Shown in pieces: positions 1-11,880 of a stretch of 64,000 nt of DNA. Both the position numbers and the translations under genes were made by a program. Source of the stretch: Bombyx mori (Eukaryota > Arthropoda > Insecta > Lepidoptera > Bombycidae). The DNA lies in the NCBI RefSeq assembly GCF_030269925.1, contig NC_085128.1, positions 9,860,501 through 9,924,500 of the forward strand. The letters are read 5' to 3'. Below the pieces are notes generated by a model. The model was not told where the DNA came from. It saw only the letters and a list, made by a program, of their open reading frames with translations, and ran no database searches. Numbering within the stretch: the first letter of the stretch is position 1; every line of letters begins with the position of its first letter.

Positions 1-1559
1 TATACCAAGGCAGCACCGTCTATTAAGCTTTCGGATAGTGCTTGAAAAGCCCAAGCCGACAACCGCCGCTTCAATCCTCCGGGGGTGTCGTGGCGTGCAA
101 CCTCTTTGACAGGACATTAGAACTACAACGACTAGACATAGACACAGACTTAGACAGAGACTTGACAAGAATTCGAAAAGAAATGGAACGAAGGAGTACG
201 TGACTAGCGACAGGCAGTACATTTTTTGACTTCTTAAAAGACACACAAAAAGACGACAAGGAACGAACCGACCGTTCTCTTAAACATATAAAAATAGTCG
301 ACAAAAGAACGAATTGACCGTTCAACTGATCCCTCGACCGTTCAACTGATCCCTCGACCGTTCAGGGGGGTTGGGCGGTGAGTTGTCCCCGGGAAGAGCG
401 GTCGTAGGTCCTTGTGTGACATTGAGTTTTAGTCGGCTTAGCTTCGTCACGCACCGGCTACCGCCCCTCAAACCGTGGGTGTCCGCCGATTTCTGCGTGA
501 TAGAAAAAAAAGAAGCTTAACTTTGATACATTTACGAATTTAAAGAAATATATTATGCTATTTGAAATTTCTAATTACTTTACCATTGTAACGAGTGGTA
601 GCCTTGTGTAGTCGAATAGATTGTAATACAATAATCTCGACTTAAGTCAGAAATGTTAAAGTTTCCCCGATCCTGTGTTATTAGGTGAATAATAAATGAC
701 TACTTTGTTGTATGCTACTTATTGCTTTAATTATATATTCAAGAAACGAACGGCTTGTAGTTAGTAACATCCTGCGTAACGTACATATTATATTTTATTT
801 AAATTTAGTACTAAACAGCTAAAGGCTAAAACATCTTTAATACTTCATAAGAACCATTAGCGCGGTATCAGCTTTTTACTAAGGTTCGTAAGTGAACGCT
901 TTCTTTGCCCTATATGGATAGACGAGTTCAAGATCCACCCGATGTTAAATGATTCGACTTTGTTACTCGCCTTGAGATATGAGTCTGCCCCACCCTCCAA
1001 AACTGAAGGCATGACTGCTTTGTATCTGAAAGTAGAGGCTAACTGTGTCAATGGCTCTTTGTCATATTACATAACTCTATTTCTTCATCGTGAAAGCCTA
1101 TAGGATTAGAACCATCGTCACATCGCTTTATAGGAGTATACCGGGCACTTTAACCTTCAAACCAAAGAGGCTTCACACTAGTCTTCGAAACTAGAAGCTA
1201 TTTAAATTTAGTAAAAGGTAATTTTTGGCCTTTGTAAATCAGTTATACGTTTTGTGAACTAAAGTTATAAGAATGACTACAAGTAGTATAGTTAAGGATT
1301 TTTTTTGTTGAATATTGGTTTATTTGAAACGTTCATGTAAACAATATTTACGGGTTGTTTAATACTTGTTTTAGAATTAGTAAATTCATTTTTAGTTCCA
1401 TTGTTGTGATATCAACACCATTAATTATAATTCGAAATATTCCCATTTCAAAGTTCCACTATTGTTATTGGTCTTCATTTATCAATCGTGTTTGTTTTGA
1501 CCTTACTTACTATCGAGTATTTAGATTGGGAAATTCGTAGGTCCGGATCATCTTATATA
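1..1559. repeat. Duplicated unit, copy A (left part outside window)
   Basis: These bases recur at 4508-6066 with a constant offset of 4507. By eye I found one substitution (T at 654, C at 5161). The stretch is AT-rich with a GC-richer patch at about 365-480 and a degraded Bm1 piece at about 890-1030. The short open frames inside are identical in both copies and resemble no protein family I know. The copy ends exactly where the mariner at 1560 begins. Confidence 0.95.
315..365. repeat. Short tandem repeat, 20-bp unit, about 2.5 copies
   Basis: The unit GACCGTTCAACTGATCCCTC is repeated head to tail. The same array is present at 4822-4872 in the second unit with the same copy number, which fits a recent duplication. 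Confidence 0.85.
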
Positions 1560-2771
1560 TACCTAGTCAGGTCATAAATTCTGTCACATGTTTAATGTAA
1601 AATAATTGAAACAAGTTTATTCATTATGTAACCATTCATATACCAAAATGAACTTAACAAAACATAGATTCTTATGACACTAAAGTTTATTCAAAATGAC
1701 CTCCGTGATTTTGAATACAGGCCTTCAATCTGCGTGGCCAGTCGTCTATCGCAGCACGAACGAGGTCCATGTCAATATCGGCGGCTGCCTTAATCAAGGA
1801 TGTCTTGAGTGACTCCAAATTGGGATGAGGCTTTGAACACGCCTTTTCCCCCAAGTGTTGCCATATCTTGTAATCTAACGGATTCAAATTTGGACTGGAG
1901 GAGGGCCAGTCTTCGTGCCGGATGAAGTAGATTTCACGCGCTGCCAGCCAGTCTTGTGTGCTCTTCGCTCTATGAGCTGGCGCCGAATCTTGTTGGAATA
2001 CCCAGTGCCTGTTATTGAACATGGTATGAGAAACAGGTACCACAAGGTTCGTCAGGACTGTATTTTGATACACAACTGCATTCGTTTTTACACCTTTCTC
2101 ACAAAAATGTACCTCTGTTAAGCCCCAATAAGAAACCCCCAACCATACCATGAGCGAATGATGAAAAAATTTTTCATCCGAAAAAAGAATTTCCCGATAT
2201 TTTTTTGCCGCGTACCGTTTCAACAAAGCGCGGCATCTCTTCAGTCTCCGGTCCATTAGACGAGCATTCAAACGATGTCCTGTTTTTCTTCGATATGCCC
2301 GAAGCCCTAAGTCTTCATTTAACAGCCTTTTCACCGTGGTTCTGCTTAACCCCATCTGAAGGGCCAACAGTTTCTGCTTACGTTTGGGATTTCTTTGAAT
2401 TCGCGCCTTCACAGCTTTTATCACTGCTGGAGTCCTAACAGAACGAGGGCGACCACTTCTTGACCTGTCATCTACACTAGAGTCTTCATTGTATCGTCTG
2501 ATGGTACGATAAACGAATCTTTTGGTTATATTCAAATTTTTCAGTATGTTAAAAATTTGAATTGGCGCGTAACCGCAACGATGCAACGCAATAACTGCAA
2601 CACGGTCTTCTTTAAGCGTCCACTCCATATTTAAAAATGAGTAAAATTCTAAAAGTATACATTTTTATTTTCATGAACAATTCGAAATTCGAATTCAATA
2701 AACTTTTTTGTGGCCGGCATTCTAAAAGAAAAGTTTTTACTGTGTGACAATACTTATGACCTGACTAGTTA
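1560..2771 (-). mobile_element. maT-type mariner, copy 1 (internally deleted, recombinant)
   Basis: The ends are inverted repeats: the left begins CCTAGTCAGGTCATAA after a TA, and the right, read on the minus strand, begins ACTAGTCAGGTCATAA after a TA at 2770-2771. The flanking TA is the usual Tc1/mariner target. The first 234 bp inside the element (1562-1795) match copy 2 at 6069-6302 exactly. From 1796 the two differ by about 13 bases in 345, so this copy looks like a hybrid of two mariners. Confidence 0.93.
1687..2628 (-). pseudogene. Mariner (maT, DD37D) transposase with 33-codon internal deletion
   Basis: Relic of a cut-and-paste transposase. It is open for 313 codons against 346 in the copy at 27717-28757. 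The N-terminal half holds paired helix-turn-helix segments and the SGRPRS linker near residue 60. The first catalytic Asp (FSDEK, about 151) and second (QQDSAPAH) are present, and the third lies in NPLD. The 33 residues missing just after FSDEK are an in-frame deletion between the first two catalytic Asp, so the protein is probably inactive even though the frame is open. It is flanked by its own inverted repeats. Assignment to the maT/Bmmar1-like group rests on the 37-residue spacing from the second to the third Asp. Confidence 0.9.
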
Positions 2772-2833
2772 TAGATATTCAAACATTTCTTATTTTTGTT
2801 GAATTGTTTAATTAGGATATTTTTTTAAGTAGT

Positions 2834-2985
2834 CATGGACTAAAGTAGCTTGCAGAGGTGCCTGGTGTACTCGTATCAAGCGATGCGACTGTGTCGGTAT
2901 TCTGCAGGCAGGATATTTTAAAAAAAGAAACATACTGAACGAACTATTAATTAAATCGTGTAAAAAAATCAAGCCCGCAATAAGT
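2834..2985 (+). repeat. Bm1-like SINE, degraded 5' (tRNA-like) part
   Basis: It aligns by eye with the Bm1 head: the TCGTGGCCTAAAGG-like A-box area, the GGTGCATTCG-like stretch and the CGAATCCCGCAGGCAGG-like B-box area are all recognisable but mutated. Confidence 0.55.
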
Positions 2986-3126
2986 ATCTGAAGATAGCGT
3001 CGGAACGCTACCTCGAGTTAGCGGGGTCGTACAGTAAACTCCTTGTCCGCGGCCAACTTTACCTTCGCCCCGGATAACATAGCCGACCTACTATCGACGT
3101 CCGAAGATATCATGAAACCTTCTGAT

Positions 3127-3354
3127 TTTTTTTTATTGCTTAGATGGGTGAACGAGCTCACAGCCCACCTGGCGTTAAGTGGTGGCACATAGACATCTAC
3201 AACGTAAATGCGCCACCCACCTTGAGATATAAGTTCCAAGGTCTCAAGTATATTTACAACGGCTGCCCCACTCTTCAAACCGAAACGCGTTCACGGCAGA
3301 AATAGGCAGGGTGGTGGTAGCTACGCGTGCGGACTCACAAGAGATCTTACCACC
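3127..3354 (-). repeat. Bm1 SINE, 3' half
   Basis: It starts with a poly-T run (the A-rich tail on the other strand), then TTGCTTAGATGGGTG, and continues through the motifs CGCCACCCACCTTGAGATAT and CGGACTCACAAGAG. The 5' half is absent. Confidence 0.85.
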
Positions 3355-3511
3355 AACAAAAACCATTTACTCCTAAGTACAGCTGGACGCTATCAGTGCT
3401 AAACCTAGGAGCAACAAAAGATTACCTCCACCCGTCCTGCTTAACCGACAAGGCTTATGATCAAAAAGAAATCCTTCTCATCCCACAAAAAATGTATACC
3501 TCTGTCTAGTC

Positions 3512-3785
3512 ACTAGTGATAGGGCGTCCTGTGAGCCCGTATGGGTGGGTGTCATCATTCCGCCTATTTCTGCCGTAAAGCAATCACGCACTTCAGCTTG
3601 AGGTGTTGAACAGTCCTTTCATAATGCATTTCGGTTTGAAGGGTGGGGGCAGGCATTGTACTTGAAAGCTGAAACTTTAAACTCATGTTTCAAAGTCGGT
3701 GGTGGCATTTAGGTCTTTGAGAGATGGACTTCGGTGACCACTTCACATCAGGTGGGCTGTGTGTTCGTCCAACCATATAAGAAAT
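3512..3785 (+). repeat. Bm1 SINE, degraded 3' half
   Basis: Diverged matches to the Bm1 body run in order: TAGGGCGTCCTGTGAGCCCG, then TTTCGGTTTGAAGGGTGGGG, then TCAGGTGGGCTGTG. The terminal A tail is lost. Confidence 0.65.
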
Positions 3786-6066
3786 TTAACAAATTAAACA
3801 CTAGAAGGACTGTGAATTAAGAAGTTTTTCGTGTAGCTCTAGCTTGAATTACAACATCAAAATCCATCATAATTGTATAAAAAGAGCAGGCCCCAACAAT
3901 TTTTTTTTTATCGTAATATCTGAGAAACACAATATAAACTTCGATATTTATTTTTTACAAATTTCGCTGTTGAGGTAATTTAGGACCGAAGAAATATAAA
4001 TTTATATTTGGAGAGGAGGGAAACCATTGACGATGAAAAAGAAATTGATATCGTTGCGTGAAAAGGCAACCTTTCATCTTCACTTATAATGAGTGCCAAT
4101 CGTCACTTCCCTTTAAAAATGATATTGAATTCGCCAACACGAAGAGCACTCACTCACTTCTTGTTTTTATCACGAATACATTTATTTAAAATTAAAATAT
4201 GCATGCTATGCATTACTAAAGTGTATTTACTTATTCAATATTGTTGAATTAATAATAAAATTTGATTGTGAATATTCTATGATTTTTTTAAGATAGGCAA
4301 ACCAGATCACGACCGACCACGCTAAGTTATTTGAGCTCATAGATATTAAGCATGTACACGGTTTTCCATCACAAAACATAAGTTTGAAGTCTTTTCTCAA
4401 TTCATTGAGTATCCTTTTAAATCGGAGTGCTTAAGTGTTAGCGGCAGACAAAAGCTCGATGATTGTGTGTATTTACTCCAACTGACGCTAATTCTATCCT
4501 AGAGGAGTATACCAAGGCAGCACCGTCTATTAAGCTTTCGGATAGTGCTTGAAAAGCCCAAGCCGACAACCGCCGCTTCAATCCTCCGGGGGTGTCGTGG
4601 CGTGCAACCTCTTTGACAGGACATTAGAACTACAACGACTAGACATAGACACAGACTTAGACAGAGACTTGACAAGAATTCGAAAAGAAATGGAACGAAG
4701 GAGTACGTGACTAGCGACAGGCAGTACATTTTTTGACTTCTTAAAAGACACACAAAAAGACGACAAGGAACGAACCGACCGTTCTCTTAAACATATAAAA
4801 ATAGTCGACAAAAGAACGAATTGACCGTTCAACTGATCCCTCGACCGTTCAACTGATCCCTCGACCGTTCAGGGGGGTTGGGCGGTGAGTTGTCCCCGGG
4901 AAGAGCGGTCGTAGGTCCTTGTGTGACATTGAGTTTTAGTCGGCTTAGCTTCGTCACGCACCGGCTACCGCCCCTCAAACCGTGGGTGTCCGCCGATTTC
5001 TGCGTGATAGAAAAAAAAGAAGCTTAACTTTGATACATTTACGAATTTAAAGAAATATATTATGCTATTTGAAATTTCTAATTACTTTACCATTGTAACG
5101 AGTGGTAGCCTTGTGTAGTCGAATAGATTGTAATACAATAATCTCGACTTAAGTCAGAAACGTTAAAGTTTCCCCGATCCTGTGTTATTAGGTGAATAAT
5201 AAATGACTACTTTGTTGTATGCTACTTATTGCTTTAATTATATATTCAAGAAACGAACGGCTTGTAGTTAGTAACATCCTGCGTAACGTACATATTATAT
5301 TTTATTTAAATTTAGTACTAAACAGCTAAAGGCTAAAACATCTTTAATACTTCATAAGAACCATTAGCGCGGTATCAGCTTTTTACTAAGGTTCGTAAGT
5401 GAACGCTTTCTTTGCCCTATATGGATAGACGAGTTCAAGATCCACCCGATGTTAAATGATTCGACTTTGTTACTCGCCTTGAGATATGAGTCTGCCCCAC
5501 CCTCCAAAACTGAAGGCATGACTGCTTTGTATCTGAAAGTAGAGGCTAACTGTGTCAATGGCTCTTTGTCATATTACATAACTCTATTTCTTCATCGTGA
5601 AAGCCTATAGGATTAGAACCATCGTCACATCGCTTTATAGGAGTATACCGGGCACTTTAACCTTCAAACCAAAGAGGCTTCACACTAGTCTTCGAAACTA
5701 GAAGCTATTTAAATTTAGTAAAAGGTAATTTTTGGCCTTTGTAAATCAGTTATACGTTTTGTGAACTAAAGTTATAAGAATGACTACAAGTAGTATAGTT
5801 AAGGATTTTTTTTGTTGAATATTGGTTTATTTGAAACGTTCATGTAAACAATATTTACGGGTTGTTTAATACTTGTTTTAGAATTAGTAAATTCATTTTT
5901 AGTTCCATTGTTGTGATATCAACACCATTAATTATAATTCGAAATATTCCCATTTCAAAGTTCCACTATTGTTATTGGTCTTCATTTATCAATCGTGTTT
6001 GTTTTGACCTTACTTACTATCGAGTATTTAGATTGGGAAATTCGTAGGTCCGGATCATCTTATATA

Positions 6067-7372
6067 TACCTAGTCAGGTCATAAATTCTGTCACATGTTT
6101 AATGTAAAATAATTGAAACAAGTTTATTCATTATGTAACCATTCATATACCAAAATGAACTTAACAAAACATAGATTCTTATGACACTAAAGTTTATTCA
6201 AAATGACCTCCGTGATTTTGAATACAGGCCTTCAATCTGCGTGGCCAGTCGTCTATCGCAGCACGAACGAGGTCCATGTCAATATCGGCGGCTGCCTTAA
6301 TCGAGGATGTCTTGAGTGACTCCAAATTGGGATGAGGCTTTGAGCACGCCTTTTCCTCCAATTGTTGCCATATCTTGTAATCTAACGGATTCAAATCTGG
6401 ACTTGAGGAGGGCCAGTCTTCGTGCCGGATGAAGTCGATTTCACGCGCCGCCAGCCAGTCTTGTGTGCTCTTCGCTCTATGAGCTGGCGCCGAATCTTGT
6501 TAGAATACCTAGTGTCTGTTATTGAACATGGTATGAGAAACAGGTTCCACAAGGTTCGTCAGGACTGTATTTTGATACACAACTGCATTCGTTTTTACAC
6601 CTTTCTCACAAAAATGTACCTCTGTTAAGCCCCAATAAGAAACTCCCAACCATACCATGAGCGAGGATGGAAAATGACCTCGTTGGACACGCGGAATACG
6701 GTTGCTCGCTTCTTCACTACTGTGTGCGTACACCTTATCATTATGTTTGTTGTAGCTCTCTTCTACGGTAAATTTTTTTTCATCCGAAATAGAATTTCCC
6801 GATATTTTTTTCCCGCGTACCGCTTCAACAAAGCATCTCTTCGGTCTCAGGTCCATTAGACGAGCATTCAAACGATGTCCTGTTTTTCTTCGATATGCCC
6901 GAAGCCCTAAGTCTTCATTTAACACCCTTTTCACCGTGGTTCTGCTTAACCCCATCTGAAGGGCCAACAGTTTCTGCTTACGTTTGGGATTTCTTTGAAT
7001 TCGCGCCTTCACAGCTTTTATCACTGCTGGAGTCCTAACAGACCGAGGGCGACCACTTCTTGACCTGTCATCTACACTAGAGTCTTCATTGTATCGTTTG
7101 ATGGTACGATAAACGAATCTTTTGGTTATATTCAAATTTTTCAGTATGTTAAAAATTTTAATTGGCGCGTAACCGCAACGATGCAACGCAATAACTGCAA
7201 CACGGTCTTCTTTAAGCGTCCACTCCATATTTAAAAAATGGGTAAAATTCTAAAAGTAAACATTTTTATTTTCATGAACAATTCGAAATTCGAATTCAAT
7301 AAACTTTTTTGTGGCCAGCATTCTAAAAGAAAAGTTTTTACTGTGTGACAATTCTTATGACCTGACTAGTTA
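6067..7372 (-). mobile_element. maT-type mariner, copy 2
   Basis: It has the same inverted ends as copies 1 and 3, with TA at 6067-6068 and at 7371-7372. The right flank differs from that of copy 1 while the left flank is the same, so the duplication breakpoints lie inside or at the edge of the mariners. Confidence 0.93.
6194..7228 (-). pseudogene. Mariner (maT) transposase, frameshifted
   Basis: The N-terminal 200 or so residues are readable from 7228 leftwards, but the frame is damaged before and around the first catalytic Asp (SISDEK in a garbled context) and is lost again near 6509. The C-terminal 66 residues, including NPLDYKIWQ, are open from 6394 to 6194 in another frame. The 33-residue segment missing from copy 1 is present here. 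It encodes no complete enzyme. The inverted repeats still flank it. Confidence 0.9.
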
Positions 7373-9102
7373 CTAATCTAACAAGAGTAATATGTTTTAA
7401 CAAAGGGATATAGATACGCCATTGCTATCTTTTATGGAGACGCAAAATGTTGGTACAACTCTAACTTTACCATTAGATAGATATAATAGTTGTTTAAATA
7501 TTGAAATAAGTATGCTAACTACGAATTTCGATACATTTACTGTAATAATAACATTATTGACGTGACTCTTTATGCTTAGTATTCAATACTTTTCTTTTCA
7601 TCTCATCACATTAGGCAAATCTGAATCTAAGTCGAACGCCTTAATCAGCCTTGAAACCTATAGGCACTTGTACCCCGATTTTATTGGCAGGGAGCTCCAA
7701 GTACAATCTTCCCTTTCTTGTCATGTTTTATTCTGTTGTTGTATCAGCGTAGCTATTATCTACCGCTTCGGTTTTTAAGCGTTTCAAACTCTTTTTCAAC
7801 GCTGTTTCAAGAAAGACATGTCATACAGCTCGAGAAACACCAGACGCTGGAGTTTAATTCAAAACCGAATGCATGGTACGTGATACAAAGTGGTACGGAT
7901 TTCGCTGTCTTATCTACATATTTCTGTTCTACAATTTGTGGATTTTAGTAACCACAAGCCAACCAAAATCAAATGCGTACTGCCCCACAAGTCTACGATC
8001 GTATTTTTTTAACCAGTCTCTATGTTTTTCGTGATGAGCCCAGGATCGAGATCAATATTGGGTTCTCGGTTGCTGGGTCTCAATACTCGTGACGTCATTC
8101 GTCGTTAGCAGCTACACTACTGCAACAAATACTTGTGGTGTTGATCTTGTCATCATCGATCTCTTTGAATCACAATAAAAAATCTATGACGTGGTCGGAA
8201 AATCTCTGGCTCTAAATAAAAAATAAAATTCACGTTTTAAGCTATATTTTAATTATGAGTAAGTAATCCACAATTCGATTGGATCGATTTATTTTAATTC
8301 CCGCTTCTTAAAATACATACTTTACTTTTTAAAATACACACATCTGTGATTTTCTACTTATAAAGCATAGATGTTAATTTGCGTGTAGATAGAAAAAGCT
8401 GATTCGGATTACGGCGTTCAGATCGATAGGATGACCGAAATAACCAGATTGCAAATGCGGAACCAATGTTGCCAAGAGGAAGCCAATCTCGTGGAATTGT
8501 CGTCTTCAAATAAATTAACCCTTGTCTCACTAGGAGCCATTAAAGCTACATTTGTATCACTCACAGGCAGGAAACTACCAATCTGTCTCAGTCAGCGCCA
8601 ATTGGTGCAAACAACTGCTTATTTTGATTCAAAACGGAACGTTATGTTTCATTGATAAGACACATAATTGTAAACTTGTTTATCATATAATTTATTACTT
8701 AATATAATGTCTTCTACTCAACAATGTGATACAAAAAATATGGCTTAAATTGCTCGCTTTATTGGTATAGAGTCAGCGACCTCAATAATGCTGGACATAA
8801 AGAGTCTTGGTGTAAATGTTTTTTTGACGTATGTTTTTTTTTCTGGCACCCATAAGACCTGAGAAAATATTAGTTTATGTCTGTAGAATGAGGTCCGTTT
8901 TTTTGCTGTATTTTTCTTGATAAATAAGAATCATAAGCAAAACGTCTACAGTGTATTCGCGAAATAGTTGTAATGTACTTTCCGATTTCCTAATGCTAAC
9001 AAAAATCATTATCAATTTTTGTTTCACATTTTTTTTTTTTTATTGCCCTTGTAGGAATATAATATAGGAATCGTTATTGCTCTCACACAGTGGATAATGA
9101 CA
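7373..9102. other. AT-rich stretch, nothing firmly recognised
   Basis: Only short open frames are present (for example 68 codons at 7572 and 74 codons at 8431), with no family resemblance and no splice context that I could defend. Confidence 0.5.
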
Positions 9103-9149
9103 TACAAGGGGTGTTCAATAAATAGTGATAATGGGATACATTCTAATTA

Positions 9150-9545
9150 AAAAAAATTATGTGTGTAGGTGTCGTGGGACACCGGATAGAAACGAAGCTA
9201 CTTATTATAAAAATATTAATTTAAAGTTCTATTCGAGGTATAAAAAAAAAAAAACTGGAGGTTTCGCAACAACCCACGGTGATTTGGTAACGTGCGAACT
9301 TATTTTGGTACACTTCATTCACGGTTGTTTGCGTAAGAATTAACTAGTATTGCGCAAAGGAGCGCTCTGAGATCGTGGTCAATGAATGATAAAAAAATAT
9401 GTTATTTTTTGTTCGTTATTACAAAGTTAAGTCGTACACTGTGTGCATTAGTAATAAAAATCTTACGTTACGGACGTTTTTTCCCGGTTAGGGTACCCCT
9501 CCGCATCGTCCCAAAAGGAACTTCGTTCCAAAAACACTGGCTGAC
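9150..9545. repeat. Possible nested dispersed repeat
   Basis: The segment starts GTGTCGTGGGACACCGGATA and ends near AACTTCGTTCCAAAAACACT. It resembles a sequence I associate with scattered lepidopteran repeats, but I cannot name the family or place its exact ends. It lies inside the interrupted mariner. Confidence 0.35.
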
Positions 9546-10292
9546 ATAGTTCAGACATTAGATATACAAATAATAGAAAACCCATAAAGGGGATTGCCCA
9601 CTCTCCATAGTGTGCTAGGCCCAAGGTGGACATTAAATATTACTATAAAAATGGACTGATTCAAATTCTTAAATGTATTAGATATCTAAAAAATATATTG
9701 AAATTGACGCCACTATTATAAAAAAAATAATAAAAATAAAAAACTCGTTTTGAGGTTAATTTTCTATATAAATACTTCAAGAACTTTTCTTTTTTTAATG
9801 TTTAAGATGTTCCTAATGTATTTTTATCCAATTGTAGTTATTAGGGTATAAAAAACACACATACTTCTTTAAATATCTATATTATTCTATATTTTCTTCA
9901 TCTTCATACACAATTAGTAAATCATCTAAAAATAGCACAGGAGAGCATATACACGGTTTTAAATCTCGGTCAGGTTAAAACCACAATTCACACAATGGTT
10001 TTCAGCCGTAGTAAGAAACGTTATTGATAAAAGCAAAATAAATCGAAGAAAAATCAAAACACATCCATTTTGAACGCAAGCACAAGCAGCAAGCGAAGTG
10101 TCAGTCAGTCAGATTAAAATCAGTGTTGTCAGTATAAAGAAAAATAATTACATGAAATTCATATATCGATCATTTTTTTAAATAACCGATATTGGATTTA
10201 TTTCTTACTCTTTTTTTTACGAGTACACATTATATTTTATTTTTTATGTTTTTGTTTTAGTTGTACATATTTAAATAACAATACAAGTTAAG

Positions 10293-10432
10293 TTTTTTTT
10301 TATTGCTTAGATGGGTGGACGATCTCACAGCCACCCTGGTGTTAAGTGGTTACTGGAGCCCACAAACATCCACAACGTAAATGCGCCACCCACCTTGAGA
10401 TATAAGTTCTAAGGTCTCAAGTATAGTAACAA
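10293..10432 (-). repeat. Bm1 SINE, 3' fragment
   Basis: A poly-T run and TTGCTTAGATGGGTGGACGA start the match. It continues to GAGATATAAGTTCTAAGGTC and CAAGTATAG, then stops abruptly. Confidence 0.85.
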
Positions 10433-10854
10433 GTTAAAGTCCAATGGGTATGTCTTTGATGTTATTTTATGTCCTTAAAATCGATTAAAATCGATTGATT
10501 AATGATAATATTTAAAATGATTTATTTATATGTTTTTTTATATACTTAAAATGTTTACTTAATACGTAAAAGGTTTTGAAGTTGGCAATATTTTTCCCGC
10601 AAAAATAAAATTCTTGTTTTTTTCAATAGAGTTACTTTTTTTAAACTACTTATTGTAAACTGTAGTGGCGCTTATTTGGAAGAAAGTAAATGCATATTTA
10701 TTTATGACAAAATTAATGCACTAAGTATTTTTTCTCTAATCTATTGTCCGCTTTGGGCCTGAAATGGGCCGTCCCCTTTATTCTCTTTAGTTTTTTTAAA
10801 ATTGGAAGTCAACTGTTTGCTTCGTGCCGGAATCTGTTCTTAAAAATCGATAAA

Positions 10855-11815
10855 ATGGAAGTTCGCGTAGTAATAAAATACCTCTGCTTGAATTTTTTTA
10901 CTACGGACCTGGTAAATCAAGATTTGAGAGTAACATTAGGGGCTCGTGCTCCTTCATATTCTACGGTTGCGCATTGGTGTGCTAAGTTCAACCGAGGAAG
11001 AAATTCTAATAACGACGACTCCCGCATGGGACGCTCTATAATAGTGCCTGTGATAGTGACTGGAAAATGAAATGATTAAAAAAGTTGAAATATTCTGTTG
11101 GCAGATCTTACTCTTTGTTTTACAGCAGAAGAAACGAAGCTTTCTATAGGAAGTGCGAAGGATATAAAAAAGTTGTCACCGCACTGGGTGCCTAGAATGC
11201 TTTCGCTGACGCGCAGATACAAACGAGACTGAGAATTTCATAAAGCACTTTTGGTTTTGTAACAACAAAATAATGACCTATTTTTAGCTCGATTTATAAT
11301 TATGGGCGAAATATGGCTTCAGCAGCTGACCTGAAAACGACAAAGCAGGCTCTGATTTGGAAGAGACCGGCATCTCCAACTCCGAAGAAATTTAAGGCGA
11401 TTTCATCCGCCGGTGAGATAATGACTGTTTTTCCGGGGACAGCCAAGTGATAGAAATGACTATGATCATAGAGCCACTATTATGGGGACTTTGTGTGCAG
11501 GACAAATAACAAAGTTGTGTGAGGAAATACGGAAGCAACGGCGTGGCAAGCGCACTAGTCGTTTGGTTTCACTAAGATACCCCGGGGCACAAGTCCAAAG
11601 ATGCGATGGCTGTTACTCACAAGGCTGGTTCCTATTTCCGCGGTTAAAGGAACATCTCAGGGATACATCATCATACATGATGACGCATTAGATGCTGTGG
11701 TACACGATTTTTGAAGGGTTCAGGAAGAAGATTTTTTCAAAAGGTAGTTTTAGCTTTAGACAAAGATATACAAAGTATATAAACCTGAAAGGTGACTACG
11801 TCCAAAAATATCACA
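10855..11815 (+). pseudogene. Decayed mariner transposase
   Basis: The start reads MEVRVVIKYLCL with the helix-turn-helix region, then APSYSTVAHWCAKFNRGR and a degraded SGRP-type linker. Later frames show pieces such as WVPRMLS, KKFKAISSAGE, a stop followed by DTPGHK (remnant of the second catalytic Asp region), FPRLKEHLR and INLKGDYV near the C-terminus. Many stops and frameshifts make it nonfunctional. It is a different mariner lineage from the three maT-type copies in this window. The ends at 9103 and 11880 probably belong to it. Confidence 0.88.
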
Positions 11816-11880
11816 CCATTTAATAAAAGATAATTGCGTCACAATTATTAGGTGTCACTTTTTATTGAAAACCCCTAGTA

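Larger units (their letters stand above)
2772..6066. repeat. Duplicated unit, copy B (complete between two mariners)
   Basis: The part 4508-6066 is the second copy of 1-1559. The part 2772-4507 has no counterpart in the window; if the duplication is tandem, its partner lies just left of base 1. It contains degraded Bm1 pieces at 2834-2985, 3127-3354 and 3512-3785. Stretch 3786-4507 is AT-rich with nothing recognised. Confidence 0.8.
9103..11880 (+). mobile_element. Old mariner with matching ends 2.8 kb apart (probably interrupted)
   Basis: The left end, after TA at 9103-9104, reads CAAGGGGTGTTCAATAAATA. The right end, read on the minus strand after TA at 11879-11880, reads CTAGGGGTTTTCAATAAAAA. 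They match over about 30 bp with about five mismatches. The decayed transposase begins near 10855. A mariner normally spans about 1.3 kb, so roughly 1.5 kb of foreign DNA seems to sit between 9140 and 10750, including a Bm1 piece at 10293-10432. Confidence 0.7.

Noticed and set aside
71..325. Open frame of 84 codons on the minus strand, present twice (also 4578-4832)
   Set aside because: It recurs only because the unit is duplicated. The product is Ser/Leu-rich with no family signature, and the opposite strand and shifted frames are also partly open.
1915..2121. 68-codon + strand frame repeated at 6422 and 27945
   Set aside because: It is antisense to the mariner transposase in each of the three copies, and is conserved only because the transposase sequence is.
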